A DNA stretch of 64,000 nucleotides from Plotosus lineatus. Lineage: Eukaryota; Chordata; Actinopteri; Siluriformes; Plotosidae. This document shows positions 1-13,300 of this stretch, piece after piece (position 1 is the first letter of the stretch; each line of letters starts with the position of its first letter). Location: assembly GCA_024760905.1 (NCBI GenBank), contig CM045732.1, positions 59,130,496-59,194,495 of the forward strand. Direction: 5' to 3'. The notes under the pieces were generated by a model. It was not told the origin of the DNA. It saw nothing but the letters and a program-made list of their open reading frames with translations, and made no database searches. The position numbers were made by a program, and so were the translations under genes.

Positions 1-1640
1 ATAGATCTAATGAGTCACCATGTGAACACTGATAAAACTGGGAAACATTTTCAAATTAAAGTGCTTGATTTTGTACAAAAATCATTAATAATTCAGGGCG
101 CGCTGGTTCTAGCTAGATTTTTTCAATGGAAATTCAACTTCAAATAAAATGAAACAAACTCTACAGACCTGCCAGACTTGTGAGTTCCTCCATTTACTAT
201 GTCTAGGTCTCTTCGGGACCTACACAAGAAAAAACAAGGTAACATTATTTCAACACATGATCGGGAATGCTGTTACAGGAAAACAATAAAGGGTGGAATT
301 CATTTTCTAGTATCAGCGCATCCTGAAGTTTAAGTCCTCACAGCATTTTAAGGTTTTTTTTTTAACTGATAAAAGTATCACCCTTCATATATCTGAACTA
401 CATATAATGTTGTTGAGAGCAACCAGGGTGTAGCACACCTCTCACCTGGGAGAGACTTCGAAACAGATCTTAAGTTATAAGCAGTAATCATTTCTTCTGA
501 TTTTCCTTTCTTTTCATATCTTCTTGAACCCATTTTCTTATCAGAAAACAGGAAATCAACTTGAACTCAGATTACTAAAAAATCCTGACACTGGAGACTC
601 CTTCACAAAATTCTAAATTATGGGACAGAAAACATCCCCATATCAATGATTACGTGTTTTTTCATCTGTCTGTTTATAGGAAAAATATACCTGATGAGTC
701 TTTGTGTAATTTGATACAATAATGACCACGTGTATGACCACAAATATATACTGTGATTTTCAGTGTAGTCTGAACTCCTGTCAGAACTATTGATGTAAAA
801 AATGATTCCCTCTTCTGAATAATAATTATAAACAATTCAACATATCTGCATTATACCTACTAATAAACCACAGCAGATTAAGCTGCAGTGTCTTTTTGAT
901 TACAGAAATAATAGCTACCACTATATAGAGTTTTCCTACGACCCAGAAAATTTGCATTCCTTTTTAAATCCATTTTAGCATGATAGTCTGTTTCCGTCTG
1001 TATGAAACAGAAGCTACTGATCCATTTGCATTAATGTGCATATGTGTGTTATTTGAACATCACATATGAATTTGCTGTTTATGCCTTGAATGCATAATAT
1101 TAACTAGGTCACTGTAAAAATATTTGAACACCTAAAAGGGATTAGAAAGTACAAACTGAACAATCGTACAATTTGACCCATCTCACAGACTATCAGACAG
1201 TGGAATCCCAAGGTGTAAAGTGATATCTGATATAATCTGCCATGATGAAGGCAGGGTGTTGCCGTTTTGGCGAAAGAGAGAGTGCTGTAGGAATGGCTGC
1301 CTTTCCAGTCTGTCCTTCTCAACAGCTGCTTACTAATCCTCTTGGCTTTAAGTTCTGGGAAATCCAGTCTTTCCTACATTAGCGAACAAAACTATAGGTC
1401 TACTCACTTGAGCATGTGTACTGACTGAAAGTCAAGGGTGCATGGTTTCACTATGTCTTTACTGGGAATACACCACTTGAAATACATCTGAATACAACAT
1501 TCATTTTTTCCCTCAAGTGTATTACAGTAACTTCGCCTGAAGTGCCATTTGAACACTTTATCAGGGCGAGAGTCTCAGGGTATGATTCATGCTCTGAAAG
1601 ATATTGACGAAGATATGTACAGGAATATATAGAAGGATGT
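1..1640. other. AT-rich intergenic DNA, no gene seen
   Basis: No reading frame here has conserved-looking protein content, splice-site-bounded exons or known repeats. The stretch is AT-rich with many in-frame stops. It lies far upstream of ATXN3 and may belong to an intron or flank of a gene outside the window. Confidence 0.5.
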
Positions 1641-2566
1641 CTACGAAATGGTTCCAGGACATTTGCTCAAAGGACAATTGCTCACAGGACAAATGCTCAC
1701 AAAACAAATGCTCACAACCTGAATGAAAAAACCAGACATTTGCTCACAACATAACCGTAACCCTAAACCCTAACCCTAACCCTAAACCGAAACCCTAATC
1801 CTAAACCCTAACCCTAACCCCAAACCCTAACCCTATACCCTAACCCTAACCCCTAACCCCTATCTCTAAACCCTAACCCTAACCCTAACCCTAAGCCCTA
1901 AACCCTAATCCTAAACCCTAACCCTAACCCTATACCTAACCCTAACTCTAACCCTAAACCCTAAACCCTAAACCCAACCCTAACCCTAAACCCTAATTCT
2001 AAACCCTAACCCTAACCTAAGCCCTAAACCCTAATCCTAAACCCTAACCCTAACCCCAAACCCTAACCCTATACCCTAACCCTAAACCCTAAACCCTATC
2101 TCTAAACCCTAACCCTAAGCCTAAACCCTAATCCTAAACCCTAACCCTAACCCTATACCCTAACCCTAACTCTAACCCTAAACCCTAAACCCTAAACCCA
2201 ACCCTAACCCTAAACCCTAATTCTAAACCCTAACCCTAACCCTAAGCCCTAAACCCTAATCCTAAACCCTAACCTTAACCCCAAACCCTAACCCTATACC
2301 CTAACCCTAACTCTAACCCTAAACCCTTAACCCTAAACCCAACCCTAACCCTAAACCCTAAGCCCTAAACCCTAACCCTAACGTATAATGAGCTAATTTA
2401 GCGTTATGTATTTATAAGAATAAAGAATTTTTTCGAACACATTGTTATATTTTTGTATTATGTATTTATTGAACAAATAAAAAAAGATGTTGTGACCAAA
2501 TGTCCGTTTTTTCATTAAGGTTGTGAGCGTTTGGCTTGTGAGAAATGTCCGCGCACCCTACGAAAT
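1641..2566. mobile_element. Non-autonomous DNA transposon with telomere-like core
   Basis: The element spans about 1650-2557. It is flanked by identical 9-bp direct repeats CTACGAAAT at 1641-1649 and 2558-2566. Its ends are inverted: the left begins GGTTCCAGGACATTTGCTCA and the reverse complement of the right begins GGTGCGCGGACATTTCTCAC. The inner parts of both ends share the order TCACAACCT/T-AATGAAAAAAC followed by GACATTTG and TCACAACAT. No transposase is encoded. A 9-bp duplication and GG..CC ends would fit Mutator-like or Merlin-like elements, but the superfamily is not proven. The interior is a telomere-like array, annotated separately. Confidence 0.8.
1741..2382. repeat. Degenerate telomere-like (CCCTAA)n array
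   Basis: About 640 bp of tandem CCCTAA and CCCTAAA units with many variants (CTAATC, CTATAC, CTCTAA, CCCAAC). Blocks of variants recur in the same order about 224 bp apart (for example the AACTCTAACCC block at 1944 and 2168, with a third at 2309), so higher-order duplication has occurred. It lies inside a transposon, so it is an interstitial telomere-like sequence and not a chromosome end. Confidence 0.9.
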
Positions 2567-3770
2567 CTACTACATTACACTTTACGTATAATATTTATTC
2601 AACAAAGGCCAGATTTCTGACTAGTCCAAAAACTGACCATTGCGGGGCAGATTCACTGAAATACACCAAGCCTGACAACAAATAATTATTAATTATTTTA
2701 GTATTTATTACATGGGAGAATGAAACAAAGCAAAAAGGAAAAGCAAAAAAAAAAGCATTGTTTATTTTAAATTGATTTAAGCATTCTTTTGCGTTTGCAG
2801 GGTGGATAATTAATATTAACAATTAACAGAAGGCAAGGTGGCTGTTGCTAAATGTTGAGGACTTCACTATGCAATGGCAGTGCAGCTATTTAATTCATTA
2901 ACTTTCAATGAGCCTTGTAATATAATCAATTTTTTAATATGTTCTATAATGTAACAGATGAAAACCAAACCTACTCAAATGTTGTTTTTTTGTTTTTGTT
3001 TTTTACATATTTTAAGATGATCGGGCAGGTCAATTGAGGGTTATGTGTTCTGTGAGTCGAGTTTAAGCACTGTGTGATGGCATCTTTATTAACTAATTCA
3101 AAGTTGAGCAAATAACAAAAAACAAAACAACAAACAAACACAAATAAACAAAGAAAAAAATACTCCATAAAGATGGGGTTTTTAAATATGGCAGCTGTGA
3201 CCTGAAGTTTCGAGAAGTGGGCTTGTGAACAAAAAAAAAAAAAAAAAAAAAAAAACAGTTGACTTTTCCATCCCCAGGACTGATAGGGAAACATCCACAA
3301 TGATGCATGCCTCAAATATCTCATAAAGACTGGATCATACAAATCATGCAAAGCCTTACAGGGCACCTTGCTGCTATTTTCGCTCGGCCGCTTCATTTAC
3401 CCACATGCTTTTAAATTGAAGTAGGAAAATGGAAAGCCCACCTAAAAATCCACATAAAACATGTTGTGATGCTCTATCAAATATATCCATCTCAAACGTG
3501 CTTTATAAAAAGAACAAAAAAGTTCTAATCAAAATTGCTTTCCATATTTTCCCCCTTGAACTGTTTCATTCATTTATTATCCATACCAATTCATGTATTT
3601 TTTTTTACAGTTGCAGAGAAGCTGGAGCCAAATTCAGCTGACTCTGAGTGAGAGGCAGGGTCCATCCTAAATAGCTCGTCTGTTCATTGTAAGGGCGATG
3701 CAATCAAAAACTACTATTCACATTTGCATTCTCACCTGGCACAAACAAAAATAGACAATTATTCATTTAT
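2567..3770. other. Intergenic, no gene seen
   Basis: AT-rich, with a long A-run near 3231-3255 that resembles the poly(A) of a retroposed fragment. No gene can be supported. Confidence 0.4.
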
Positions 3771-3779
3771 TCCTTTGCC

Positions 3780-4297
3780 AAACCTCTTATCCTAGTAGGG
3801 TCACAAGGAGGCAGAAGCCCATCTCAGCTGACTCTTAGCAAAAGCAAGGTGCACCCTAAAAAGCTCGCTGGTACATAGAAGGGGGGAACACACACAACTA
3901 TTGATACACACACACTCGTGTCTATGGGCAATTCTGAATAACTAGTTATCCTAATGTGCATGTCTTTAGCTACTGGAAGGAAATTAGAACACCCAGAGGA
4001 AACCCATGCAAGCATTGGGAGAGCATGCAAACTCCACACAGAATATCCATATATCATTTTCTGCATTAAGATACCATGAACAGGTGTCACAGTGGCGTTG
4101 AGGTTAGCATGTCTGTTTTTCAGAAAGAAGGTTCTCGGTTTGGATTTCGGATTCTGTGTGAAGTTTGTATGTTCTTCCTGTACTTGTGGAGGTTTCCTGT
4201 AGGCAATCCTGTTTCCTCCCACAGTCTAAAGACATGCACATTAGATTAATTGGCTGTTACAAATTGCCCCTATGTGAGAGCATGAGTGTCAATGGTT

Positions 4298-4384
<87 letters not shown>

Positions 4385-4470
4385 TCTGCAAGTTGTTAAG
4401 AGTGTATTCTGCCTTCACCCAGCATTGGCAGAGATAGGCACAGCTTCCCTGAAATCCCATTAGGATTAAA
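3780..4470. mobile_element. Two fish tRNA-type SINE B copies with (TG)n(AG)n
   Basis: About 3780-4060 reads as a minus-strand copy and about 4080-4470 as a plus-strand copy of the common fish repeat. This repeat contains a tRNA-like head, a conserved middle about cutting a title-like GGAGTTTGCATGTTCT block, the AAAGACATGCACATTAG block, and a 3' part ending near GGATTAAG. The second copy contains the microsatellite at 4299-4381, a pure TG run followed by a pure AG run. Confidence 0.65.
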
Positions 4471-4479
4471 ATTGTTCAG

Positions 4480-5880
4480 CGAAACACTCTGAACTGAATA
4501 TGAATAGCGTGACAGTTATCAGAACAACTAACAGTTTCAAAACAATAAATTCTCACTTTAACACATAACATGTAAATTCTAAGCAAAAAGAAAAAACCTG
4601 TACGTTGTAAATAAATAACATTAAACCAGTCAGTACAGTTAAAGCAAATAAAATACTTTTGTACACAATTTTTTTTTTTTTCTAACTTCACCTGGTTTGC
4701 TTGATGGCCTCAGGTTTATAGCCCCTCTGGTGGACTGACTTCCCAGCAGTGGCCAATAAACAGATATAAATCAGCACAATTACAGCATCTATCTGCATAG
4801 TGCACATAGTCCTCCAGTCACATCCAGTCAGATTCTACTCACGAGTCTAGAATGCACAGCCAAGAACATCCTCTTTGAGCTCAGGAGCCAAGAAAGGACA
4901 CACAGCTCAATCCTCACTGTAAACACCACTCAGTTCTTAATCTCTCCACTGGGAAAAGCAATTTTCACTAACCCATAAATCCCTGAGCGTCAGATGGCAC
5001 AGATTTGATCCCTCCAATGGTGGATGTGTTGCGCTCACTCTGCACCCCCCCCTGAACCAATTCTCCTAATGATCTAGTGTTCTGCATTTAACTGTGGGGT
5101 CAGTCACGAGGGTGGAAGGAACCCTGCACAGATGTACAGCTGTACACTGATAGGCATTAAATCTCCTCCCCCTTTTTTTAAGTTTACTCAGCTCGTGTAA
5201 TATTTTGGTAATCAAGAGGATGAGAAAAAAAATCGAAACACCGGCAGTGTGACAATGGGGTGTTTATTTATTGTTTTGTTTGGGGCCACAAACATCTTTT
5301 CTTGAATTTGGCTTGAATTTTACAATCACGATATTTTTGTGTATGCTCTGCTGGGATTTAACAGACTTATTTTATTCTCTCACATGAATGAATTGTGACA
5401 GTGGTTAAGGTTTGACTTTCAATGATTCAAAACCAATGATTTAGAATGTCCTAATGGCCAAGATTGCAGCATCATGTTAAATGAAATACAGTCCTATGCT
5501 TTATTAGTTGGGTGTGACAGGCTCACTCCAATTTCCAATCCACTAGAACATGTGCTTTGGTTGATTTTTTTAATTACAGCTAAAGCAATACAAACCCATA
5601 AAGTACAGACAAGATGAAGAAATAAACAAATAAAAGAATCTTTATGCTGAGGAATAACCATAACTGTGTGAAAAAAAAAAAAAAAAATCCATCAAAATGA
5701 TTTCAGAAAATAAAGGTTCCCTGCATTTTTTGCTGAACTTTTTGCTTTTGCTTTGATACTAAAGTAATAAGAATAATACTAGTGCAGCCATGGTTTAATG
5801 CTTAGAGAAGCAAGCTTGGTTTCTGGTTCTACTGTATTTCCAAACCAAGAAAAATATGTGGTGATCAGGGGTTGAGCAGC
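4480..5880. other. Intergenic, no gene seen
   Basis: Mixed unique-looking AT-rich sequence with short homopolymers. No exon, RNA gene or clear element was recognised. Confidence 0.4.
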
Positions 5881-5885
5881 ATCTC

Positions 5886-6242
5886 CTCTTCCTACACTTG
5901 AGCTTTCCTTTTGGCTTTTTCCCTTTATCAGGGGTCGCCACAGTGAATGATTCGGATGTTTGATTTGGCATATGTTTTTTTATGTCGGATGCCCTTCCTG
6001 ACACAACCCTTTAGCAAGGGACGGAAACACGCTGACGGCTTTGCAGCTACTCTTTTTATGAAAGTCAGCAATGGTTTGTTTACATGCCTCACACCATAGA
6101 CAGTTAGAGACATGGCCGGCCTTGATAACCCAGTTAGCTGCATTGAGGGGGACAGTGACAACCTTGTGGAGAGTGGGACTCGAACCTCCAACCTTAGGAT
6201 CAGCGAGCCAGCACCCTATACCACCAGACCACCACTGCCCCC
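5886..6242 (-). mobile_element. SINE A (tRNA head, RTE-like tail)
   Basis: Reverse-strand copy. The right edge (ACCACCACTGCCCCC) is the reversed tRNA-like head with a B-box-like GGTTGGAGGTTCGAGTCCC. The left edge is the tail shared with the LINE 3' end (GGGGTCGCCACAG in this orientation). The middle holds the AGGAAGGGCATCCGACATAA block. A (TG)n(AG)n tract follows at 6330-6374. Confidence 0.85.
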
Positions 6243-6328
6243 TCTTCTCCCATGGCTAAAGTGCCCTTGATCAAGGCACCCAACCCTAGACTACTCTCTG
6301 GGTAATGCAATGTGGCTGTCCACTGCTC

Positions 6329-6366
<38 letters not shown>

Positions 6367-6774
6367 AGAGAGAGAATTTTGGATAGTTTACATACAGGAT
6401 CAAACCTCTCTTTTGGGATTAATACAGAAAATCAAATCAAATAAATAACCTACTTGAAAAACCATTGTTCAGCATGAAAATTTCAGATCATATTATTGGT
6501 GTTGATCCCAAAGTACAGTATAACTATGCCTTCAGAGTGACTAATATCCAATCTCATTTATACACCTGACCAGATGAAGGTTAAGGGCCTCACTCAGGGT
6601 TCAAGTAGTGGCAGGTTGGTCGGACTGAGGTTTAAATCCTGACCTTCCAATCACCCAGAGAAAACATGGAGCTGACCAACTACTGTACTCAGAATATTAG
6701 AAAAATGATCCTTCCTAATAAATGCGATTAAAAAACAAAACAAAACAAAAAATAAATAATGTAGATTATATTTT

Positions 6775-7046
6775 ATTATGGGAGATTCAAGCCCCACTAT
6801 TAACAGTTGTCACTGCTGTTCCCGGACTAACTGGGTTATCAAAGTCGGCCATGTCTCTCATTGTCTATGGTGAGAGTCATGTAAAAGAATCATTGCTGAC
6901 TTTTGTCAGTGTGTTTCTGTCCTGTGATGGCCTGGAAAGTTGTCCAGGGTGTACTCTCCCCTCACCCAGATTTGGCTGAGATGGGTGCCAGCCTCCTCGC
7001 AGCCCTAATTAGAACAAAGCAGTTCAGAGAATGAATGAATGAATAT
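6775..7046 (+). mobile_element. SINE A head with a different 3' tail
   Basis: The front half matches the SINE A middle (GGGTTATCAAAG, ATGTCTCTCATTGTCTATGG, CATGTAAAAGAATCATTGC). The back half is the unrelated fish tail (GTGCCAGCCTCCTCGCAGCC, then AATGAATGAATGAATA). A second copy of this arrangement is at 62766-63075. Confidence 0.7.
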
Positions 7047-7399
7047 TGTATGCTATTATATAAATAATTGTACATTATTTTATGCAAACATAGATGTATA
7101 CAAAAAATACATGCATAGCCTATCAGTGACAATATGATTAAATAATACATGATTGAATAATTAATTTCACTTTATTAAATTATCAACCACAATAGCAGTA
7201 CGTTTATAATATATAAATTAGCTCCACGTGTTTAATAAAGACTCAACTTTGTTTATTGTTAACAAAAAAATATAATCGCTAACAACAAAAACGCCCTATT
7301 ATGTAGCATATATTTTGAGGCAAATGACCGTCACGATAAACTGACAGCGTCGGGGTCAAAGGTCGACGGTAGCTATGAGTCTCCACAAACCAGTCAAAC

Positions 7400-10300
7400 A
7401 TGGAGTCTATCTTCCACGAAAAAGTAAGTTATTTTTGTTGTGTTCTTTGTTATATAAAAGCTAACGTCCACTAAATTCAGATGGTTACACGGTGTATTTG
7501 TTAAGAACACAGTGTTATCGAAAAGAAGCGTCTCAGGGGTTTGTTTATAGTCCGCCAGCTTTTTGACTTGCTAGTTAGCTTAGCTTTCTAACTAGCTTCA
7601 AACACACAACACAGTCAGACTGATAGGAGTGATGTTACTTCTGTCGTGTATTTTTATTGTTCATGTCTATGTGTTTGTGGCCGGTTTGGTTTAATTACAA
7701 TGTAGACGAGTTTAAATGTTTTTTGTTTGCTAAGTGGATAGATATATTAGCTAGAGGAAGTAGCTTTTACGGATTAGCTAGTGCTAGCTCACTGCTTAGC
7801 TTACTGGAGATAAATATTTTGCAGTTCATGTTTTCATCTTTTCAAGTCCTTCCCAGTTGGAAGGTCATTGTTGATATCCAACGTTTCTGTTACTTTATTA
7901 TTATTATTATTATGTCAGCTGTCTAATATTTTTCTCTTCTCTTTAATAATGCCCAGCATCATAATAATGTATGAAAATATGCTTGTCTTGTAGCAGGAAG
8001 GCTCTCTATGTGCACAGCACTGCCTGAACAACCTGCTGCAGGGAGAATATTTCACTCCTGTTGATTTGTCTTCTATCGCACAACAGCTGGATGAAGAGGA
8101 GAGGATGAGGATGGCCGAAGGTGGTTTGCTGAGTGAGGAATATAGAACTTTTCTGCAGGTATTAAAACAAGGTGATGTATGTGTCTATGGGTTGGTCTTT
8201 TGTGCCGTTGGACTGTTTTCAAAGTACTCCCCACCCTTTTGTTTGTTTTGTAGCAACCTTCCGGAAACATGGACGACAGCGGCTTCTTTTCTATCCAAGT
8301 GAGACAATTTTCTGTGATGTCAGTATTGTTTTACTAAGTCAACAAGGCTTGCCTATTACACAAAGTTATATGGTCATCCATCCAAGTTTGTATGTATATA
8401 CACTCTGTCACTGTGTTAGAAGCACTTGCACTTCAGCGAATGCATGCCATTATAATTATAGCCAGTCATATGGTTACTGTACGATCTACAAGATCATTAA
8501 TGATGTACAGAGCCCCAAAAATTGAAGATCAGAATAACACCACATAATTTAACCCCCCCCCCCCCCCCACGCACACTTTCTTAAAAAAAATCTGTGTAGT
8601 TTAGACAGGCCTGACTGTAACCACAGACTACTTTTTATACTTGACAGGAGTGGAGTCTGTTGTGTTCCTCCACCATAGCACATCTGCCTTAAGATTTAAC
8701 ATGTTGTCAAAATACTTTTTTTTAACCCATGGCAGTGATTAAAAAGTGGTTACCATGTGAGTCCATGTTCTGCTAAACAGATATACAGGTGTTCCTATTA
8801 AAATGACTGACTGATTTATATGTTGTCATACGTATTTGATGTCTTGTGGCTTTCTATGTATTAATATTTTGTACGATAAAAATGTCAGAGCATCTTGAAG
8901 CACTTGGGAATAATATTTTGGTCCCAAAAGCTAAACGCTGAGACTACTCTTTTGTATTTATTCTTGTATAAAATAGGCAACCTGTTCCATTGTATTATGT
9001 AGCAGGTGAAATCCTATTACTTCACATTATATTAAGCTTAACTGATTTCACAGTGGCACTGCTTGTTTGTTACTAATTTGTGTAGTGATATGTTGTATGT
9101 ATTGTGATTTTATGTTACCCTTCAGTGTGAAGTATATATTTTTTGTTTATTTTGCTAAGCTCCACAGGTTGACTATGTTAAAATTTGGGTTTTGCGCAAA
9201 TGCAAGGCTTAACACTGCCCTCAACTGGATCCAGGTGGGATCACAATGTCTCACGTTAACTTGATGATGGGTGAAACAACAGTTGGATGAAAAGTACATT
9301 GATAATGATTAAAAAAAAAAAAAAAAAAAGCATACTCTCAGATTTTTGGAATTATGTGGTAGTGTAGTGATTAGTTTGGTGACTAAAGTAATGAACAACA
9401 GGAAATTGACCACTTTGGTGCTTTGTCACCATGGCAGGTGATAAGCAACGCTCTAAGTGTTTGGGGTTTGGAGCTGATCCTGTTCAACAGCCGCGAGTAC
9501 CAGCGACTAATGATAAACCCGATGTAAGTCTTCCTGTGCCCTTCTGGCACTCATATGTCTCCTACTAATATCCTACCTGTGATTAATATAATTAACTAGA
9601 CTGTCGTCTGTGGTTTCAGAAATGAAAAAGCCTTTATATGTAACTACAAAGAGCATTGGTTTACAGTACGAAAACTGGGACATCAGGTATGATGTCTGAA
9701 TAATAATACATTTTATCAAGAAAATCACAAAGACAAATTTTACAAGCTAATTGTAAAACTGGAGGAAAAACCTTTCATTGGTTTACGTGCAGTAAGTAAA
9801 GGTGCCACTAATGTGATTTCCAAAATTTGGGTGAATTTGAAACAATTCTTTATCCTCCCTGTCTTTGCAAAGCAGTGATATTTTATGCTATATTGTTTGT
9901 TTTTTGCATTCCCCCTCCCCCGCAGTGGTTTAATTTGAACTCCTTGTTAACGGGACCAGAGTTGATATCAGATACTTACCTAGCACTTTTCCTAGCTCAA
10001 TTGCAGCAAGAAGGTAAACATGCTTTATATTTCCTCTGTTGAAAGATGATCAATGATTACAGTTAAAAATAAGTCAGTATATGTGTATTATCCTTTCCTG
10101 GTTTTAGGCTATTCCATTTTTGTGATTCGTGGGAATTTACCTGAATGTGAAGCAGACCAACTTTTACAAATAATGAGGGTGGAACAACAGTATCGACCAA
10201 AACTCATAGGAGAGGACGAGGCTCAGACAAGTGGGCAGAGGTGGGAACATAAACTCCATTGTGTTCCTGGCAAAAATGTACATTATACAGCTTTCTTTTG

Positions 10301-13300
10301 AAGGTACACTTGACCCTCGATTATACGGTCCCCGATTTAATGGATATCGGAATCTGAGCACCAAGTCTTGACTAACCAAATTGTCCGTCATGGCTTGGCG
10401 GTGGCAAGGACGAGTGCAAGTTAGTTGGCAAGGGCAGACGTTGGTTTCCTGCACTTGATAGTGCATCAGTTTGTTTCCCACAGTCTGCCAGTACACCCAC
10501 GCGTCCCCTTGTTACTTCACACATTTTTTGTGGATATACATTTACATTGGCTGATGTGGTTGTATGTAAATGCATAGCATTTTTTCATTATTAAATTATT
10601 CCTCACTTCCAAACCATTTTCGGAAGCTGCAGAAAATAATAATTGAAAACAGAAGGGTGCACCCCTTTTGTCTGTTAAATTGAGGGTTGAGTGCACTGGA
10701 TTTGTAGGAAATGTTTAAATGAAATTCTTTTATACTTTGTAAGCCCCACTTTTTACTGTGTAAAGCTGCTTTGTGAAAATGTCAATTGTAAAAAGCGCTA
10801 TACAAATAAAACTGAATTGGATACTGGATATTAGGGTGGAGTGAAAATTATATTTTTGATTATTTTTACTTGGAATAGCAATAAAAGGATGTGGAGAGGT
10901 GTCATCGAAAAGAATTTAAAATTTCAGCTTGATAAGTTGACATCTTAGGCTCCCCCAAGAGCGATGAAAATGACCATATTTGGGCATTTTTCCTGAAAAT
11001 GTTTAATTCCGATATAGTGATTCAATTTGCTTCTGTGTTATCATAAACATATATTTTATAGGCAGTTTGGCACAGTGTTAACATATATTGTCTCAAAAAA
11101 AACATTTGTCACAAGTACATTTTGTCAGGACACTTGCAGCTACAAATGTCAAACAAATGGTCTGCCTCGCATCGAAATGTCTCAATTCGGCTAATGTTGC
11201 TGTCCTTTCTACTCTTGTACGGCTTGAAGATTCGTGAATTTTGTGTGGTACACCTTCAATAACTGGACAGCTCGTTTGTACGACACAGTTGGTATTGAGG
11301 CTTTACTCCAAATGTTGATGACATCAGTGATCACGATATTGACGACATCAGTGAATGATGCCGATACTTTTATTTCTCTTTGAGTATATGTGCAGAGAGG
11401 AGGTAGAACTTCATAACATCACTGTACATAGGAAGAACATTGGCTGGAAGTTTGGACAGACCGGTGGAGCGCTTTTCTCTCTCGTACCTTGAGCCATATC
11501 TGATATAAAACCAAATGATAACCATGATATGGTCTGCAAGTGTTACTAGTACATTAGGCCTAGTTGTGACACAATTTCAAAACCATAAACCAACTATTTG
11601 GCTTAAAGGCAGATTTTACCTAATTTTGCAAGAAACGGAAGAGTTCAATCATCTTTCCGGTATGATGCTGTCGCCACCTGGCGATAGTTTCCTCTACTAA
11701 ACTACTGAGTCCTGACCTTTCCAGTGATACCACATCTGTGAATGTTCTAATTATTTAGTTATTCCCTTTGTCGGCGCTCGCATGCTCACAAAATCGACTC
11801 GACCAACCTTATTTCGAGTGAGTTGGGGGAACCTAGAAATTTTGTACAGATTTTTAATATTTTGCATATGTTTATAACTGGTATCATGTCTTTTCTACAC
11901 TATTCTGAATTGATTGTGAAAAACTATGTTTCAGTCCACCCTACTGGATATCAGCAGTTCAGGATTTTTAGCTCATGCGAACCGAAAGCATCTTATGTGG
12001 TCAATTGTTTATGTTGAACAGCAATGGGTACCTTATTCTCACATGTATGAAACCCTCTACCATAGATTCTTATTTTGTTAACCATATACCAGTAGGTTGT
12101 TTTCTGTATCTCACATGTATTAGAAAAACTTGACTGAGCCATGTACTTGGCTAAGATGCCTATTTTCATGGCATATAACCCGATCCTAAAGCTAGAATCA
12201 ACTTAATCAAACAACTTACCTGCAGTGTTAACCATTGCTTTAAATTGTAACTTCACCCCCAGCTATGAGGACAGAATCTTTTTTTTTTTTTTTGGGGGGG
12301 TTAGGTTGCGACACATAATGCTGCCTCTTTACGAATTGTTATTTTAACCAATAGGTGGTGTTTTGAGCCATTTTCTAGCCACAGGCCTCCTGTTTGTTGT
12401 TTGTTTGGTTTTTTAATTATTATTTTTTTAATTTAATAAAAATAATTTTTTCAGTGTAATACCAGGACTGATGTTTCAGTTTATAGCTCAAAAGCACCTT
12501 TAAGTGTGCAGTACTCCTTGGAATGCTGGTTTATATCTTGCATGTACTGAAGAGATGCTGTTCCATTATAACATCATTTGACTGAGTGTTGATTTTAAAC
12601 CCTGTAGAGTGCAGTGTAGTTAGTTGAGTAAAGAGGTTTTTTTTTTTTCCTGCACATGTTTTGATGACTGGATGGAAATGCTAGATGATTTTAATGCTTC
12701 AGTTGAAAATGAGTAAAATTTCCTTCAGGACCACTGTGCAGCATGGAGTCCAAACACAACATGGTATGGAACGGGGCATAGTTGATGAGGATGATGAGGA
12801 GCTGAGAAAAGCATTGGCTCTAAGTAGACAGGACATTGAAGTTGAGGATGAGGAGGCTGATCTGCGCAGAGCCATACAGCTCAGTATGCAGGGTAAGAGC
12901 ACACTTCAACTAGTGCAGTTTTGACTTTTTTCTTATTCAGTGTTTAAAATGGCACATGTGCACTCCTTACTGTATGCACATTGAATACACGTGAAAATCC
13001 GTATACTTTTTTTTTGTGAATATGCGTGCACGTCTGAAAATAAGTTCTTAATGTTTTGTATTGGATTTTTTTTTTTTTTTTTTTTTAATATATATATTCC
13101 TTGTCTTTTACTAATATTTTCCCATAGGCACTGACACTGTTTCATGGCTGTGTTGAGCCACAGCTGTTTGTTTGGCTTTAAGGTTGATGCAAATGCAGAT
13201 CTTTTTATCAATGATGATTTAAAGTCCAGTAGAAGTTCTGAGGCTGGCCTACATATCTCAAATCATTTTGGAAGCTTATCAGACCTTGGAGATGTGCAAT

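Noticed and set aside
1741..2382. True chromosome end
   Set aside because: The repeats are degenerate, bounded by transposon ends and target duplications, and followed by 61 kb of gene-bearing DNA.
3231..3255. Processed pseudogene suggested by a long A-run
   Set aside because: No coding similarity or target duplication was visible around the run.
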